From: Bacillus sp. B-jedd
Lineage (GTDB): Bacteria > Bacillota > Bacilli > Bacillales > Cytobacillaceae
Direction: 5' to 3'
NCBI RefSeq assembly: GCF_000821085.1
Contig: NZ_CCXR01000001.1
Coordinates: 372,001 to 436,000, forward strand
Length of the DNA: 64,000 bases
Numbering within the stretch: the stretch's first letter is position 1; each line of letters begins with the position of its first letter. The position numbers and the translations under genes were made by a program. The notes beneath the pieces are model-generated. The model worked only from the letters and a program-made list of their open reading frames with translations. It made no database searches and had not been told where the DNA came from. Shown here in pieces: positions 35,704 to 44,517 of this stretch.

Positions 35704-37242
35704 ATGTCTGTAAAAGTGATAACTAAGAAAAATTCCTATTATGACTCTGTAACATTGATGTCACTATCTGGGAAGGTCCAACTCCATGAGGGGGTACAGG
35801 AAGCGATAGTTTCAATGGGAACAGCCATGAACAAGGAATTGTTAGAAAATGTAGGATTATTAACTGATGAAGCTAAAAGCGCTTCTGAAAATGATTTGAT
35901 TATTGCAATCAGAACTGATTCGGAAGAAGTTACTAATCAAATAGTTGAACTAATCGATGAACAGCTCAACTCAAGAAAAAGTTCGAAGAAAAAGGGTGCT
36001 AGGGCTGTAAAAACGATAAATGCCGCAGTAGCTGAAATGCCGGACGCAAACATGGCGGTAATTTCTGTTCCCGGAGAATTTGCTGCACGTGAAGCAAGGC
36101 AAGCGCTAGAGCAAGGGTTAAACGTAATGCTCTTCAGTGACAATGTTTCTCTCGAAGATGAAAAATCATTGAAAGAACTTGCCAGTGAGAAAGGATTATT
36201 TGTAATGGGGCCTGATTGCGGCACGGCAATCATTAATCAAGTTGGCCTTTGTTTTGCAAATGAAGTTCGAAAAGGAAATATTGGCATAGTTGGCGCCTCA
36301 GGAACGGGAATTCAGGAAGTTACTGTCCAAATAAACCGTTTGGGTTTTGGAATTACCCAAGCGATTGGGACAGGGGGACGGGACCTTCATGAGTCAATTG
36401 GCGGTATTATGATGCTCCAAGGGTTGAATGTCCTAATAAAGGATGAACAGACTGAAGTGATTGTTTTAATCTCTAAGCCACCTGCGTTGCCAGTCCAAGA
36501 AAAGATCCTCAACGAGGTGAAAAAATCTCCCAAACCGGTTGTTGTCTGTTTTATTGATGGCGAAGCTGGTGAAGTGGAAAAAGCGGGGGCAACATTTGCT
36601 CCAACATTGTTTGAAGCAGCCAAGTCTGCAGTCCAACTAGTAGATCCCGAATTTGAATTTAAATCTGAGTTCACGGAAAAACAAATTGACTGGATAGAAG
36701 AGGCGAAAAATAAGTCTGCAGGTTCCCAAAAATACATTAGAGGCCTTTTTTGCGGGGGCACTTTAACTGCTGAATCTTTAGCAATTCTGCGTAGATATAC
36801 TAGTTACTTAAAGAGTAATGTGGCAAAGAAAAGTGCTGAGAAACTTGAAGATATTAAAACTAGCATAGGAAATACCTTACTCGATCTTGGGGATGATGCC
36901 TTTACTGTTGGAAAACCGCATCCGATGATTGAACCATCGCTAAGAAATAAAAGAATTTTGCAGGAAGCCTCAGATCCTGAGACGGCAGTTTTATTGCTGG
37001 ATTTTGAGTTGGGGTATGGGTCACATGAAAGTCCAGTAGGAGAAACACTTGAAACAATCAAAAAGGCACAAAAATTTGCAGGTGAAAATGGTCGCACTCT
37101 TCCGGTTGTAGCTTATATTTTAGGAACGCCACTTGATAAACAAGATTATTTTGAGCAAGAAAAGGCTTTGGTTGAAGCAGGAGTATTAGTAGCAAAAAGT
37201 AATGAGGAAGCAACTATTTTAGCTGCAAAGCTAATTCAATAA
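35704..37242 (+). CDS. fdrA: FdrA family acyl-CoA synthetase/carbamoyltransferase-like protein
   Basis: 512 residues. It has two succinyl-CoA synthetase-type nucleotide-binding modules; the CoA/phosphate loop is GNIGIVGASGTGIQEV followed by IGTGGRDLHESIGG. FdrA (AllF) of E. coli works with YlbE/AllG and AllH as oxamate carbamoyltransferase, forming carbamoyl phosphate in allantoin use. Here the DUF1116 and carbamate kinase genes follow directly, but I see no DUF2877 (AllH) gene. AAAGGAGAATC precedes the ATG. Confidence 0.9.
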   Translation: MSVKVITKKNSYYDSVTLMSLSGKVQLHEGVQEAIVSMGTAMNKELLENVGLLTDEAKSASENDLIIAIRTDSEEVTNQIVELIDEQLNSRKSSKKKGARAVKTINAAVAEMPDANMAVISVPGEFAAREARQALEQGLNVMLFSDNVSLEDEKSLKELASEKGLFVMGPDCGTAIINQVGLCFANEVRKGNIGIVGASGTGIQEVTVQINRLGFGITQAIGTGGRDLHESIGGIMMLQGLNVLIKDEQTEVIVLISKPPALPVQEKILNEVKKSPKPVVVCFIDGEAGEVEKAGATFAPTLFEAAKSAVQLVDPEFEFKSEFTEKQIDWIEEAKNKSAGSQKYIRGLFCGGTLTAESLAILRRYTSYLKSNVAKKSAEKLEDIKTSIGNTLLDLGDDAFTVGKPHPMIEPSLRNKRILQEASDPETAVLLLDFELGYGSHESPVGETLETIKKAQKFAGENGRTLPVVAYILGTPLDKQDYFEQEKALVEAGVLVAKSNEEATILAAKLIQ

Positions 37243-37251
37243 GGAGGAAAA

Positions 37252-38679
37252 ATGGTGGTCGATACTAGTTTATTATTCAGTCAATCTCTTAAAGTAGTCA
37301 ATATAGGCACTTCAAAATTTAAAGATGATTTGGATCTTCAGCGGAAAGAAGTTATTCAAGTAGACTGGCAGCCTCCTGCCGGTGGAAAACTCGAGCTCGT
37401 TAATGCACTTGATAATCTTTCAGGCAAAGAATCAATAGATGCAGCCAATGATGAAGTAATTAGAAAAATTAAAGAAGCCCACCCCATCCTTGTCGATATT
37501 GACCAAGCTATTAATGTTGTTCCTGGTATGCATGCCAAGAAAATCTTGCATGCAGGCCCTCCTGTAAAGTGGGATGATATGTGTGGACCTATGCAGGGAG
37601 CTGTTATCGGCGCCTTAATCTATGAAGGCCTTGCTAAAGATGAGGAATCAGCGAGACATCTTGCTTCATCTGGGGAAATTGACTTTGCACCTTGCAATGA
37701 GCATTCTGCTGTTGGACCAATGGCAGGAATCATCTCTGCCTCGATGCCGGTCCATATCATTGAAAATGCCACTCATGGAAATAAGGCGTATTGTACAGTA
37801 AATGAAGGTTTAGGCAAAGTCCTCCGCTTTGGTGCATTTTCCGCTGAGGTAATTAACCGCCTAAAATGGATCGAGAAAACGTATATGCCTTCATTAAAAA
37901 AGACTCTTGCTGTAAGCAAAGGAATCGATATAAAATCTATCATCGCTCAATCCCTTCACATGGGGGATGAATGCCATAATAGAAATAAAGCATCTACAGC
38001 CCTTTTCTTTAGAGAAATCACTGATTCCTTTTTACAAGCAGGTCTAAACGAGAAAGACCTAAAAGAATCGCTTGCATTCATTAAAAATAATGAACATTAT
38101 TTCTTAAATCTATCCATGCCTGCCTGTAAGGTATCGCTTGAAGCAGGACATGGGGTTCCTAATTCTACGGTAGTCACAACTATGGCAAGGAATGGCGTGG
38201 AGTTTGGAATTCGCGTAAGCGGGATGGGAAAAAACCAATGGTTTACCGCCCCGGCAAATATTGTGGATGGTTTAATGTTCCCTGGCTATACAAAAGCTGA
38301 TGCCGCTCCAGACCTTGGCGATAGTGCGATAACCGAGACGATGGGTATAGGTGGTTTTGCAATGGGAGGAGCCCCTGCCATTGTCCAGTTTGTTGGCGGG
38401 GTTGTTGAGGATGCCATTGATTATAGTACGCAAATGTATGAAATAACAGTAGGTGAAAACAACAACTATTCATTACCGAGTCTTGACTTCAGGGGATCTG
38501 CGTTTGGAATTGATATTCGCAAGGTAATTGAAACAGGAATCCTGCCAGTGATTAATACGGGTATGGCTCATAAGGTAGCAGGCGTTGGCCAAGTAGGTGC
38601 AGGGATTGTTAATCCTCCATTTGAATGTTTTGAAAAGGCCCTAATAGACTTTGAAAAAGTTTACCGTCAGGAGGTTTAA
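37252..38679 (+). CDS. DUF1116 protein (YlbE/AllG-like)
   Basis: 475 residues of the YahG/YlbE family, with the conserved stretches CNEHSAVGPMAGIISASMPV and NGVEFGIRVSGMG. In E. coli the family member is a subunit of the oxamate carbamoyltransferase with FdrA. Nine bases separate it from fdrA, with AAGGAGGAAAA before the ATG. It should form a complex with the fdrA product. Confidence 0.88.
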   Translation: MVVDTSLLFSQSLKVVNIGTSKFKDDLDLQRKEVIQVDWQPPAGGKLELVNALDNLSGKESIDAANDEVIRKIKEAHPILVDIDQAINVVPGMHAKKILHAGPPVKWDDMCGPMQGAVIGALIYEGLAKDEESARHLASSGEIDFAPCNEHSAVGPMAGIISASMPVHIIENATHGNKAYCTVNEGLGKVLRFGAFSAEVINRLKWIEKTYMPSLKKTLAVSKGIDIKSIIAQSLHMGDECHNRNKASTALFFREITDSFLQAGLNEKDLKESLAFIKNNEHYFLNLSMPACKVSLEAGHGVPNSTVVTTMARNGVEFGIRVSGMGKNQWFTAPANIVDGLMFPGYTKADAAPDLGDSAITETMGIGGFAMGGAPAIVQFVGGVVEDAIDYSTQMYEITVGENNNYSLPSLDFRGSAFGIDIRKVIETGILPVINTGMAHKVAGVGQVGAGIVNPPFECFEKALIDFEKVYRQEV

Positions 38680-38684
38680 AGATT

Positions 38685-39620
38685 ATGAGCAAAATAATGA
38701 TTGCTCTCGGAGGTAATGCGCTAGGGTCTAGTCCTGAAGAACAATTGACACTCGTAATGGAAGCATCAAAACCAATAGTTGATTTGGTGGAACAGGGGCA
38801 TGAGGTAGTTATTGCCCATGGAAATGGGCCGCAGGTGGGGATGATCCACATGGCGATGGAGATTGCTGCCGGCCATAATAAATCAATTCCCACCGTTCCT
38901 ATGGCCGAGTGTGTGGCTATGAGCCAAGGGTATATTGGATATCATTTGCAAAATGCTATCAGAGAAGAACTTCATAATCGAAACATTGCTAAAAGTGTAG
39001 TTTCACTAATTACACAAGTTGTTGTTGATAAAACAGATGATGCATTTTTTAGCCCGACAAAGCCAATAGGCATCTATTATTCGGAGGAAGAGGCAAAACT
39101 CTTTCAGGCAGCAGGAACCCCAATGGTAGAAGATTCAGGCCGGGGCTATAGAAAGGTGATTCCATCCCCACTTCCTATAAAAATAGTGGAAACTGATGCA
39201 GTTAGAACGCTAGTGGAAAATGGGCATATTGTCATTACTGTCGGAGGAGGCGGAATTCCTGTTTTGGAGGATGGAACTTCCTTAACTGGTGTACAAGCCG
39301 TTATTGATAAGGACTCGGCAAGCGAAAAAATGGCTGAAGAACTAGATTTGGATTATCTATTTATCCTAACTGCTGTAGAGAGGGTTGCCATTAACTTTGG
39401 AAAATCAAATCAAGAAGACTTGGAATATGTCTCGGTAGATGAAGCAAGGATGTGGATAGAAGAAGGCCAATTTCCTCCAGGAAGCATGCTGCCAAAGGTT
39501 CAATCCGCTATTCGATTTGTAGAATCTAAAAAAGGCAGAAAAGCAGTGATATCCTCTCTGGAAAAAGCAAAGGAAGCTATACTTGGAAAAACAGGAACGA
39601 CATTTTACAATAAAGTTTAA
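38685..39620 (+). CDS. arcC: Carbamate kinase
   Basis: 311 residues. The amino-acid kinase fold begins IMIALGGNALG; VIAHGNGPQVG and the late TVGGGGIPV and SAIRFVES segments are family features. It converts carbamoyl phosphate and ADP to ATP, ammonia and bicarbonate. It is not with arcA or arcB; instead it ends a run with fdrA and DUF1116, so it should draw carbamoyl phosphate from those proteins. CAGGAGGTTT precedes the ATG and a terminator follows. Confidence 0.93.
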   Translation: MSKIMIALGGNALGSSPEEQLTLVMEASKPIVDLVEQGHEVVIAHGNGPQVGMIHMAMEIAAGHNKSIPTVPMAECVAMSQGYIGYHLQNAIREELHNRNIAKSVVSLITQVVVDKTDDAFFSPTKPIGIYYSEEEAKLFQAAGTPMVEDSGRGYRKVIPSPLPIKIVETDAVRTLVENGHIVITVGGGGIPVLEDGTSLTGVQAVIDKDSASEKMAEELDLDYLFILTAVERVAINFGKSNQEDLEYVSVDEARMWIEEGQFPPGSMLPKVQSAIRFVESKKGRKAVISSLEKAKEAILGKTGTTFYNKV

Positions 39621-39651
39621 TATAGTTTCATTGAGCATAAGAAACAATTTG

Positions 39652-39680
39652 AAAGCCCGTTTGTATGACGGGCTTTTTTT
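39652..39680 (+). terminator. Terminator of the carbamoyl catabolic operon
   Basis: Nine-base perfect stem AAAGCCCGT/ACGGGCTTT, loop TTGTATG, then T run. Confidence 0.92.
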
Positions 39681-39724
39681 ATGTTTTTCTTCCTAATGCA
39701 CAAGAACATCCCATCCATTTTCTC

Positions 39725-40213
39725 TTATAAATATTTCTTCCTCTCTTTATCAATGAGCGATGCGTATAGCTCTTCCTCCATCTCATCGAGGTTGGCTGAG
39801 CCGGTGGAAAGCCCTTTCGCTGCGTTCCTTTTCCACTTTTTAATAAAAAGAAAGATAAAGAAGCTGAAGAGGAACAAGGCTGTAAAGGGAAGAGCCCATA
39901 AGGTGAGATTGAAGCCTTCCTTTGGCGGGGCATTCAATGCCTGGACTCCCTGGTTTTTTAAATAGTAATCAATGATTTCATCCTTGGTCATGCCTTGCTG
40001 GAACATCCCGGCGACTTCCTGATAATAAACCTGCTTGACGCTGCAGCTGGCATAATCGTGGGTTCCATGCTCTTCCATCGACAGCATATTGACTGTTTCA
40101 AGAAAAACCGGATCGCCGTAATCAAACGTATTGTGTGAAATTTCCTCATCAGCGAAAACATTTTGCGAAGAAAATAAAAGCAGTACGGATAGCATAAACA
40201 TCAGTCTTTTCAC
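39725..40213 (-). CDS. CcmH-like membrane protein with a single active-site cysteine
   Basis: 162 residues. Signal peptide (about 1-21, cleavage near FADE), an extracytoplasmic region with YASCSVKQ, then GMTKDEIIDYYLKNQGVQAL and one membrane helix (about 104-124). The second half matches CcmH/CcdA-pathway proteins, which reduce apocytochrome c cysteines through an LRCxxC motif. Here only one cysteine is present, so it may have lost thiol exchange or act with a partner. GTG start with AAGGAGGCGG before it. A copper-type palindrome overlaps its promoter. Confidence 0.72.
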   Translation of the reverse strand: MKRLMFMLSVLLLFSSQNVFADEEISHNTFDYGDPVFLETVNMLSMEEHGTHDYASCSVKQVYYQEVAGMFQQGMTKDEIIDYYLKNQGVQALNAPPKEGFNLTLWALPFTALFLFSFFIFLFIKKWKRNAAKGLSTGSANLDEMEEELYASLIDKERKKYL

Positions 40214-40235
40214 AAGACCGCCTCCTTATACTTTT

Positions 40236-40255
40236 ATTATACCAATAGGGGTATA
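40236..40255 (-). promoter_or_regulatory. -10 box overlapped by a CsoR/CstR-like palindrome
   Basis: Read on the minus strand, ATACCCC-TATT-GGTAT overlaps a perfect TATAAT (40241-40236). CsoR/CstR operators have the form ATACCCC...GGGGTAT, one arm being shortened here. This would place the CcmH-like gene under copper or persulfide control. Confidence 0.4.
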
Positions 40256-40314
40256 GAAGGAAGGGGACAGTTGTTACAAATCTGTTAACCTATGATTTTT
40301 GCAAAAAAGAAAGT

Positions 40315-40340
40315 TGAAACTATTCAGTAGTTCAAACGTC
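40315..40340 (+). promoter_or_regulatory. ECF (SigW-type) promoter of yknWXYZ
   Basis: TGAAAC (40315-40320), a 16-base spacer, and CGTC (40337-40340) match the B. subtilis SigW consensus. In B. subtilis yknWXYZ is SigW-controlled, which agrees. Confidence 0.8.
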
Positions 40341-40440
40341 TTAAATACTAGAAAAATTCAGGAAAATGACCCATATCTATTTATACATATGCCTTTATAT
40401 GGTAAGTTTTCCATAAGAGAATAAAGAGGGGGAGCAGTTT

Positions 40441-41109
40441 ATGGAAACTCAAATTGAAACAGACGTAAAAAAATCTTCGCCATCGCTTTTGGGAATTTTC
40501 ACCAGTCCAGTGGAGCAATTTGAAAAGATCAGGACCAATCCAAAGATTTGGATTCCGCTGTTGATTGTCAGTGTGATTTATATAGTCGGCATGGCGCTTA
40601 TGGCGATGACGATGACCGTTGATACGCTGATAAAACAAGGAGTGCCGAAAGAAAGCGCTGAGACGATCCTCATGGGAGCAAGAATTGGAGTTGTCGCAAC
40701 GGGATTATTAAGCCCGGCATTTGGCGCTCTTATTTCAAGTGCCATCCAGCTTTTGGTTGCGAAAATTGCCAAGGCTGAAGTCTCTTTCAGACAGCTATTC
40801 TCGATGAATACTCATATCGGCTTTATCTCCGCAATCGGTCTCGTCTTGAATATGGCTGTTGCCGCCGCCATTGGCCTTGATGGAGATACTTTCATTACGA
40901 GCATCGCAGGCCTGCTTGGCAAGCAGGGAGGAGTTTTGAGCGCGATTGAGGTATTTTCCATCTGGGGAATGATTTTGACAGCAATCGGCCTTCATAAAAC
41001 GGCCCATTTCCCTAAGGTGCTGGCATGGGCGATCTCGATCATTTTCTTCCTGATTGGCATCGGATTTACTTTAATAGGAATAATGCTGCAGGGGGCGCCT
41101 AGTCTCTAA
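40441..41109 (+). CDS. yknW: Yip1-domain membrane protein YknW
   Basis: 222 residues with about five helices and a Yip1 domain opening FTSPVEQFEKIRTNPKIWIPLLIVS. It is the first gene of yknWXYZ; in B. subtilis YknW helps assemble the YknXYZ transporter, which protects against the SDP cannibalism toxin. GAGGGGGAGCAG precedes the ATG. The next gene starts at the last base of its stop codon. Confidence 0.88.
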   Translation: METQIETDVKKSSPSLLGIFTSPVEQFEKIRTNPKIWIPLLIVSVIYIVGMALMAMTMTVDTLIKQGVPKESAETILMGARIGVVATGLLSPAFGALISSAIQLLVAKIAKAEVSFRQLFSMNTHIGFISAIGLVLNMAVAAAIGLDGDTFITSIAGLLGKQGGVLSAIEVFSIWGMILTAIGLHKTAHFPKVLAWAISIIFFLIGIGFTLIGIMLQGAPSL

Positions 41110-42230
41110 TGAAAAAGAAAATTATAATCGGCACATTAGTAGTTTTATTGCTGTTGTCCATGATTGGCGTCAGCGTTTATCGTGAAGTATATGCCCAGGG
41201 GCCGGCTGTCAAAGTATTGGAAGTGAAACAGGACGAAATTTCTTCTTATCTGATGGTTCCGGGATCAGTCTCCCTCGAAGAAGAGCAGGCGGTCTATTTG
41301 TCGCCAGAGCGCGGCACTTTGAAGGATATCCTCGTAGAGGAAGGACAGGCGATCAAAAAGGGCACTGTCCTTGCAAAATTCGAGAACGCCCAGCTTCAGC
41401 TAGAGGCGGAACAAAACACGCTGTCGCTTGAATCAAACAATCTGAAAATCACTCAGCTTAGAAAACAACTAAGCGACTTGAAAGAACAAGAGCGGACACT
41501 TTCCGGCGGACTTCTGCCTGACCCGGCCGCGGCGGGACAAATTACCGCACAAATCAGCCAGGTCGAGATGGAGCTGAAAGTGGCCGAACTGGAATTGAAG
41601 CAGGCGAATTTGCAGAAGGAAAGTATCGCGAAAAGAGCGGGAGAGCTCGAAATCAAAAGTACAATTGAGGGTACAGTTTTGCTTGTGGATGAAAGCGCCT
41701 CTTTGACTGCCGCGGGAGCTGCCCAGCCAATCGTGCTTGTTGGCAAAATGGAAGGCTTGATCGCAAAAGGGTTTTTGTCCGAATATGACACCTTGAAGGT
41801 GAGTGCCGGGCAAAAGGTTATCCTCCGCTCCGATGCGGTTCCGGATAAAACATGGCCGGGTGAAGTGACAAAGGTGAGCACGCTTCCTGAATCCCAGGCG
41901 GCGATGGGCGGATCCCAGGCGGTCCAATACCCGGTGCTTGTCAAGCTTTCCGGCAAAAATCCTGTTCTTAAACCGGGCTTCCAGGTCATTATGGAAATCG
42001 AGACGGAGAAAAAGACAGCGATTGTCCTTCCGGATACAGCCATTGTGGAGGAAGATGATGCCCAATATGTGTATGTGGTGAAAAAAGGGATTGCCCATAA
42101 AAAAGAAATCCAGACAGGCATCATTACAGGCTCCAAGGTAGAAGTGACCAAAGGGATCAAGGAAAAGGAAAAAGTGATTGCCAAACCTCCAGCCAAGATC
42201 AAGGACGGCATGGAAGTGACTGTGAAATGA
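41109..42230 (+). CDS. yknX: Membrane fusion adaptor YknX
   Basis: 373 residues. One N-terminal membrane helix, a lipoyl-like domain split by a coiled coil (residues ~90-180, rich in Glu, Leu and Gln), and a beta-barrel domain. This is the MacA/HlyD layout. It joins the ABC permease YknZ to the cell envelope. It overlaps yknW by one base and yknY by four, so the operon is translationally coupled. Confidence 0.9.
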   Translation: MKKKIIIGTLVVLLLLSMIGVSVYREVYAQGPAVKVLEVKQDEISSYLMVPGSVSLEEEQAVYLSPERGTLKDILVEEGQAIKKGTVLAKFENAQLQLEAEQNTLSLESNNLKITQLRKQLSDLKEQERTLSGGLLPDPAAAGQITAQISQVEMELKVAELELKQANLQKESIAKRAGELEIKSTIEGTVLLVDESASLTAAGAAQPIVLVGKMEGLIAKGFLSEYDTLKVSAGQKVILRSDAVPDKTWPGEVTKVSTLPESQAAMGGSQAVQYPVLVKLSGKNPVLKPGFQVIMEIETEKKTAIVLPDTAIVEEDDAQYVYVVKKGIAHKKEIQTGIITGSKVEVTKGIKEKEKVIAKPPAKIKDGMEVTVK

Positions 42231-42946
42231 TTGAACTGCAATCGATCACGAAGACATACACAGTAGGAACAGAAAAAATAGATGTTTTGAAAAATGTATC
42301 TGTAAAAATCGAGGATGGCGAATTTGTCGCCATCATGGGTCCCTCGGGTTCTGGCAAGTCAACACTCATGAACATTATCGGCTGCCTAGATAAACCTTCC
42401 GTCGGAACGTATCTTCTTGATGGGGAGGATGTATCAGGCTATAAAGAACCGGATTTGGCCAAGGTCCGAAACGAATCGATCGGGTTTGTGTTTCAGCAGT
42501 TCCATCTGCTGCCACGGCTGACCGCCCTGAAAAATGTCGAGCTTCCAATGATTTACGCAGGGGTCCTGGCCGAGGAGCGGAAGGAACGTGCCGAGGAGGC
42601 GCTCGAAAAGATGGGGCTCGGGGACCGGATGGACCATTTGCCCAATGCGCTTTCAGGCGGCCAAAAGCAGCGGGTCGCGATCGCGAGGGCGATTGTGAAC
42701 AGGCCCTCCTTGATTCTCGCTGACGAACCGACTGGCGCACTCGATACGAAAACAAGCCGGACGATTATGGAACAGTTTCAAAAGCTGAACGGGGAAGGGG
42801 TCACCGTGATTGTCGTTACCCACGAACCGGAAATCGCCGAATACGCGAACAGGACCATCATGGTCAGGGATGGGGAAATTGTTCCTGCCGTTTCCGTTGA
42901 ACGTAAATGGGATACCCCGGCACAGGAATGGGGTGACGGTGGATGA
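42227..42946 (+). CDS. yknY: ABC ATPase YknY (MacB/LolD type)
   Basis: 239 residues. Walker A GPSGSGKS, signature LSGGQKQR, Walker [12 protein letters not shown] with the catalytic Glu, and switch His (VTHEPEIA). All ATPase residues are intact. Its partner is the permease encoded immediately downstream (ATGA overlap at 42943). Confidence 0.94.
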   Translation: MIELQSITKTYTVGTEKIDVLKNVSVKIEDGEFVAIMGPSGSGKSTLMNIIGCLDKPSVGTYLLDGEDVSGYKEPDLAKVRNESIGFVFQQFHLLPRLTALKNVELPMIYAGVLAEERKERAEEALEKMGLGDRMDHLPNALSGGQKQRVAIARAIVNRPSLILADEPTGALDTKTSRTIMEQFQKLNGEGVTVIVVTHEPEIAEYANRTIMVRDGEIVPAVSVERKWDTPAQEWGDGG

Positions 42947-44136
42947 GCTTGATGGAAAATATCAAAATGGCGCTTGGGTCGCTTAAGGCCCATAAAATGA
43001 GATCGATTTTAACGATGCTCGGCATTATCATCGGTGTTGGCGCGGTCATTATCGTTGTTGCGATTGGCCAGGGCGGAGAAGCGATGCTGAAAAACCAGAT
43101 TACAGGCCCGGGCAATACAATCGAGGTATTTTACCAGCCCTCCGATGAAGAAATCCGCGTGAATCCGAATGTCTTCAACCAGGCGCCATTTACCCAGGAG
43201 GATATCCGGGCGCTGAAACAAATTCCGGAAATCAAGGAGGTCATTGCCTCCAGTTCGCAGTTTTCCACCGCAAGAATTCAAGATAAAGCAGTCGATGTAT
43301 CCGCGACCGGCATTTCGAATGAGTACATTGATCTTCATGAATTGAAGGTGAAAAAAGGCCGTACGCTAACGGCATCCGACTTCCTTGGCGGCAGGCGCTC
43401 CGCCCTCGTCAGCCACAAGCTGCAGGAGGAACTGTTTGAAGGGAAATCCCCCGTCGGGAAAGTCATTCTCGTTGCCGGACAACCGGTCGAGGTGGTAGGA
43501 GTCCTGGAAAAACCTGAAGGGCTGTTCGCTTTCGGTTCAATGGAGGTTTATCTCCCTTTCCAGACCTGGCGGACGATATTCGGCACTTCTGATTACACCC
43601 AGCTGACCCTTCAGGCATCCAATCCGGATAGGATCCAGTCGGCTGGGAAAAAAGCGGCGAAAACGTTGAACAAGCTTCACAACACAGAAAAATCCTACCA
43701 GGTCATTAATATGGAAGAAATTGCTGCAGGCGTGGGCCAGGTGACGAAAATCATGACTTTGATCATAGGCAGCATTGCCGGCATTTCCCTATTCGTTGGC
43801 GGTATCGGAGTAATGAACATCATGCTCGTTTCGGTCACGGAGCGGACGCGTGAAATTGGCATCAGGATGGCGCTCGGGGCAACCCGGAACCAGGTCTTGA
43901 CCCAGTTCCTGATCGAGTCGGTCACGCTGACACTGATTGGCGGCATTCTCGGGATTTTCCTTGGTTGGGGAGTCGCATCCCTTGTCAGTGTTTTTGCCGG
44001 CTGGCCTTCCCTTGTGTCATGGCAGGTCGTCTTGATCGGTGTCCTGTTCTCGATGGTCATCGGTGTTATTTTCGGAATCCTGCCTGCAAACAAAGCGTCC
44101 AGGCTTGATCCGATAGAATCGTTGAGGTATGAATAA
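42943..44136 (+). CDS. yknZ: ABC permease YknZ (MacB-type)
   Basis: 397 residues, the same length as I recall for B. subtilis YknZ. First helix near residue 20-43, a large extracytoplasmic MacB periplasmic core domain (about 50-270), then three helices with the FtsX-type segment RTREIGIRMALGATRNQVL. It works with YknW, YknX and YknY as an efflux or toxin-protection pump. It ends just before a 21-bp repeat array. Confidence 0.93.
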   Translation: MSLMENIKMALGSLKAHKMRSILTMLGIIIGVGAVIIVVAIGQGGEAMLKNQITGPGNTIEVFYQPSDEEIRVNPNVFNQAPFTQEDIRALKQIPEIKEVIASSSQFSTARIQDKAVDVSATGISNEYIDLHELKVKKGRTLTASDFLGGRRSALVSHKLQEELFEGKSPVGKVILVAGQPVEVVGVLEKPEGLFAFGSMEVYLPFQTWRTIFGTSDYTQLTLQASNPDRIQSAGKKAAKTLNKLHNTEKSYQVINMEEIAAGVGQVTKIMTLIIGSIAGISLFVGGIGVMNIMLVSVTERTREIGIRMALGATRNQVLTQFLIESVTLTLIGGILGIFLGWGVASLVSVFAGWPSLVSWQVVLIGVLFSMVIGVIFGILPANKASRLDPIESLRYE

Positions 44137-44234
44137 ACAATTGTTCGTTAATTAGAGATGCCCCTTGCACGTTTACCAACGTGTGAGGGGTGTTTTTGCA
44201 AAAAATTGCCTGTTCAAACTGCAGCTGTTTATGA

Positions 44235-44398
44235 AATTGGATAATAGAGTGAGAGATTTGGATAATAAACCAGAGCAACTCGATAATAAACCGGTTAATT
44301 TCGATAATAAATCAGGGGAATTGGATAATAGAACAGCGGAATTGGATAATAAAACAGAGGAATTGGATAATAAAGCAGAAAATCCCGATAATAAGCAT
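44235..44398 (+). repeat. 21-bp repeat array, locus 2
   Basis: Eight units of 21 bases share the core TTGGATAATAAA, with one- or two-base changes (TCGATAATAAA in some). Because 21 is a multiple of three, the array also reads as an open frame of LDNK-type repeats, but it has no ribosome binding site. It lies between yknZ and a bidirectional terminator. Confidence 0.92.
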
Positions 44399-44411
44399 TC
44401 GTCCAAAAGCA

Positions 44412-44454
44412 AAACCCCCTTCTCGCCGCATCCTACCCGGCGAAAAGGGGGTTT
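44412..44454. terminator. Bidirectional terminator between yknZ and glnS
   Basis: Long stem AAACCCCCTTCTCGCCG/CGGCGAAAAGGGGGTTT with one mismatch, A-rich before and T-rich after. Confidence 0.9.
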
Positions 44455-44517
44455 ATTTGTATGAGTGTACAATGTTCTTTTGCAAAAACAGATCACTTTC
44501 GACCCGGCAAAGCCAAA

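Noticed and set aside
44165..44464. Open frame of LDNK-type repeats as a protein gene
   Set aside because: A 21-base repeat stays open in all copies by arithmetic; there is no ribosome binding site, and the same units occur inverted elsewhere. The frame at 60270-60497 is rejected for the same reason.
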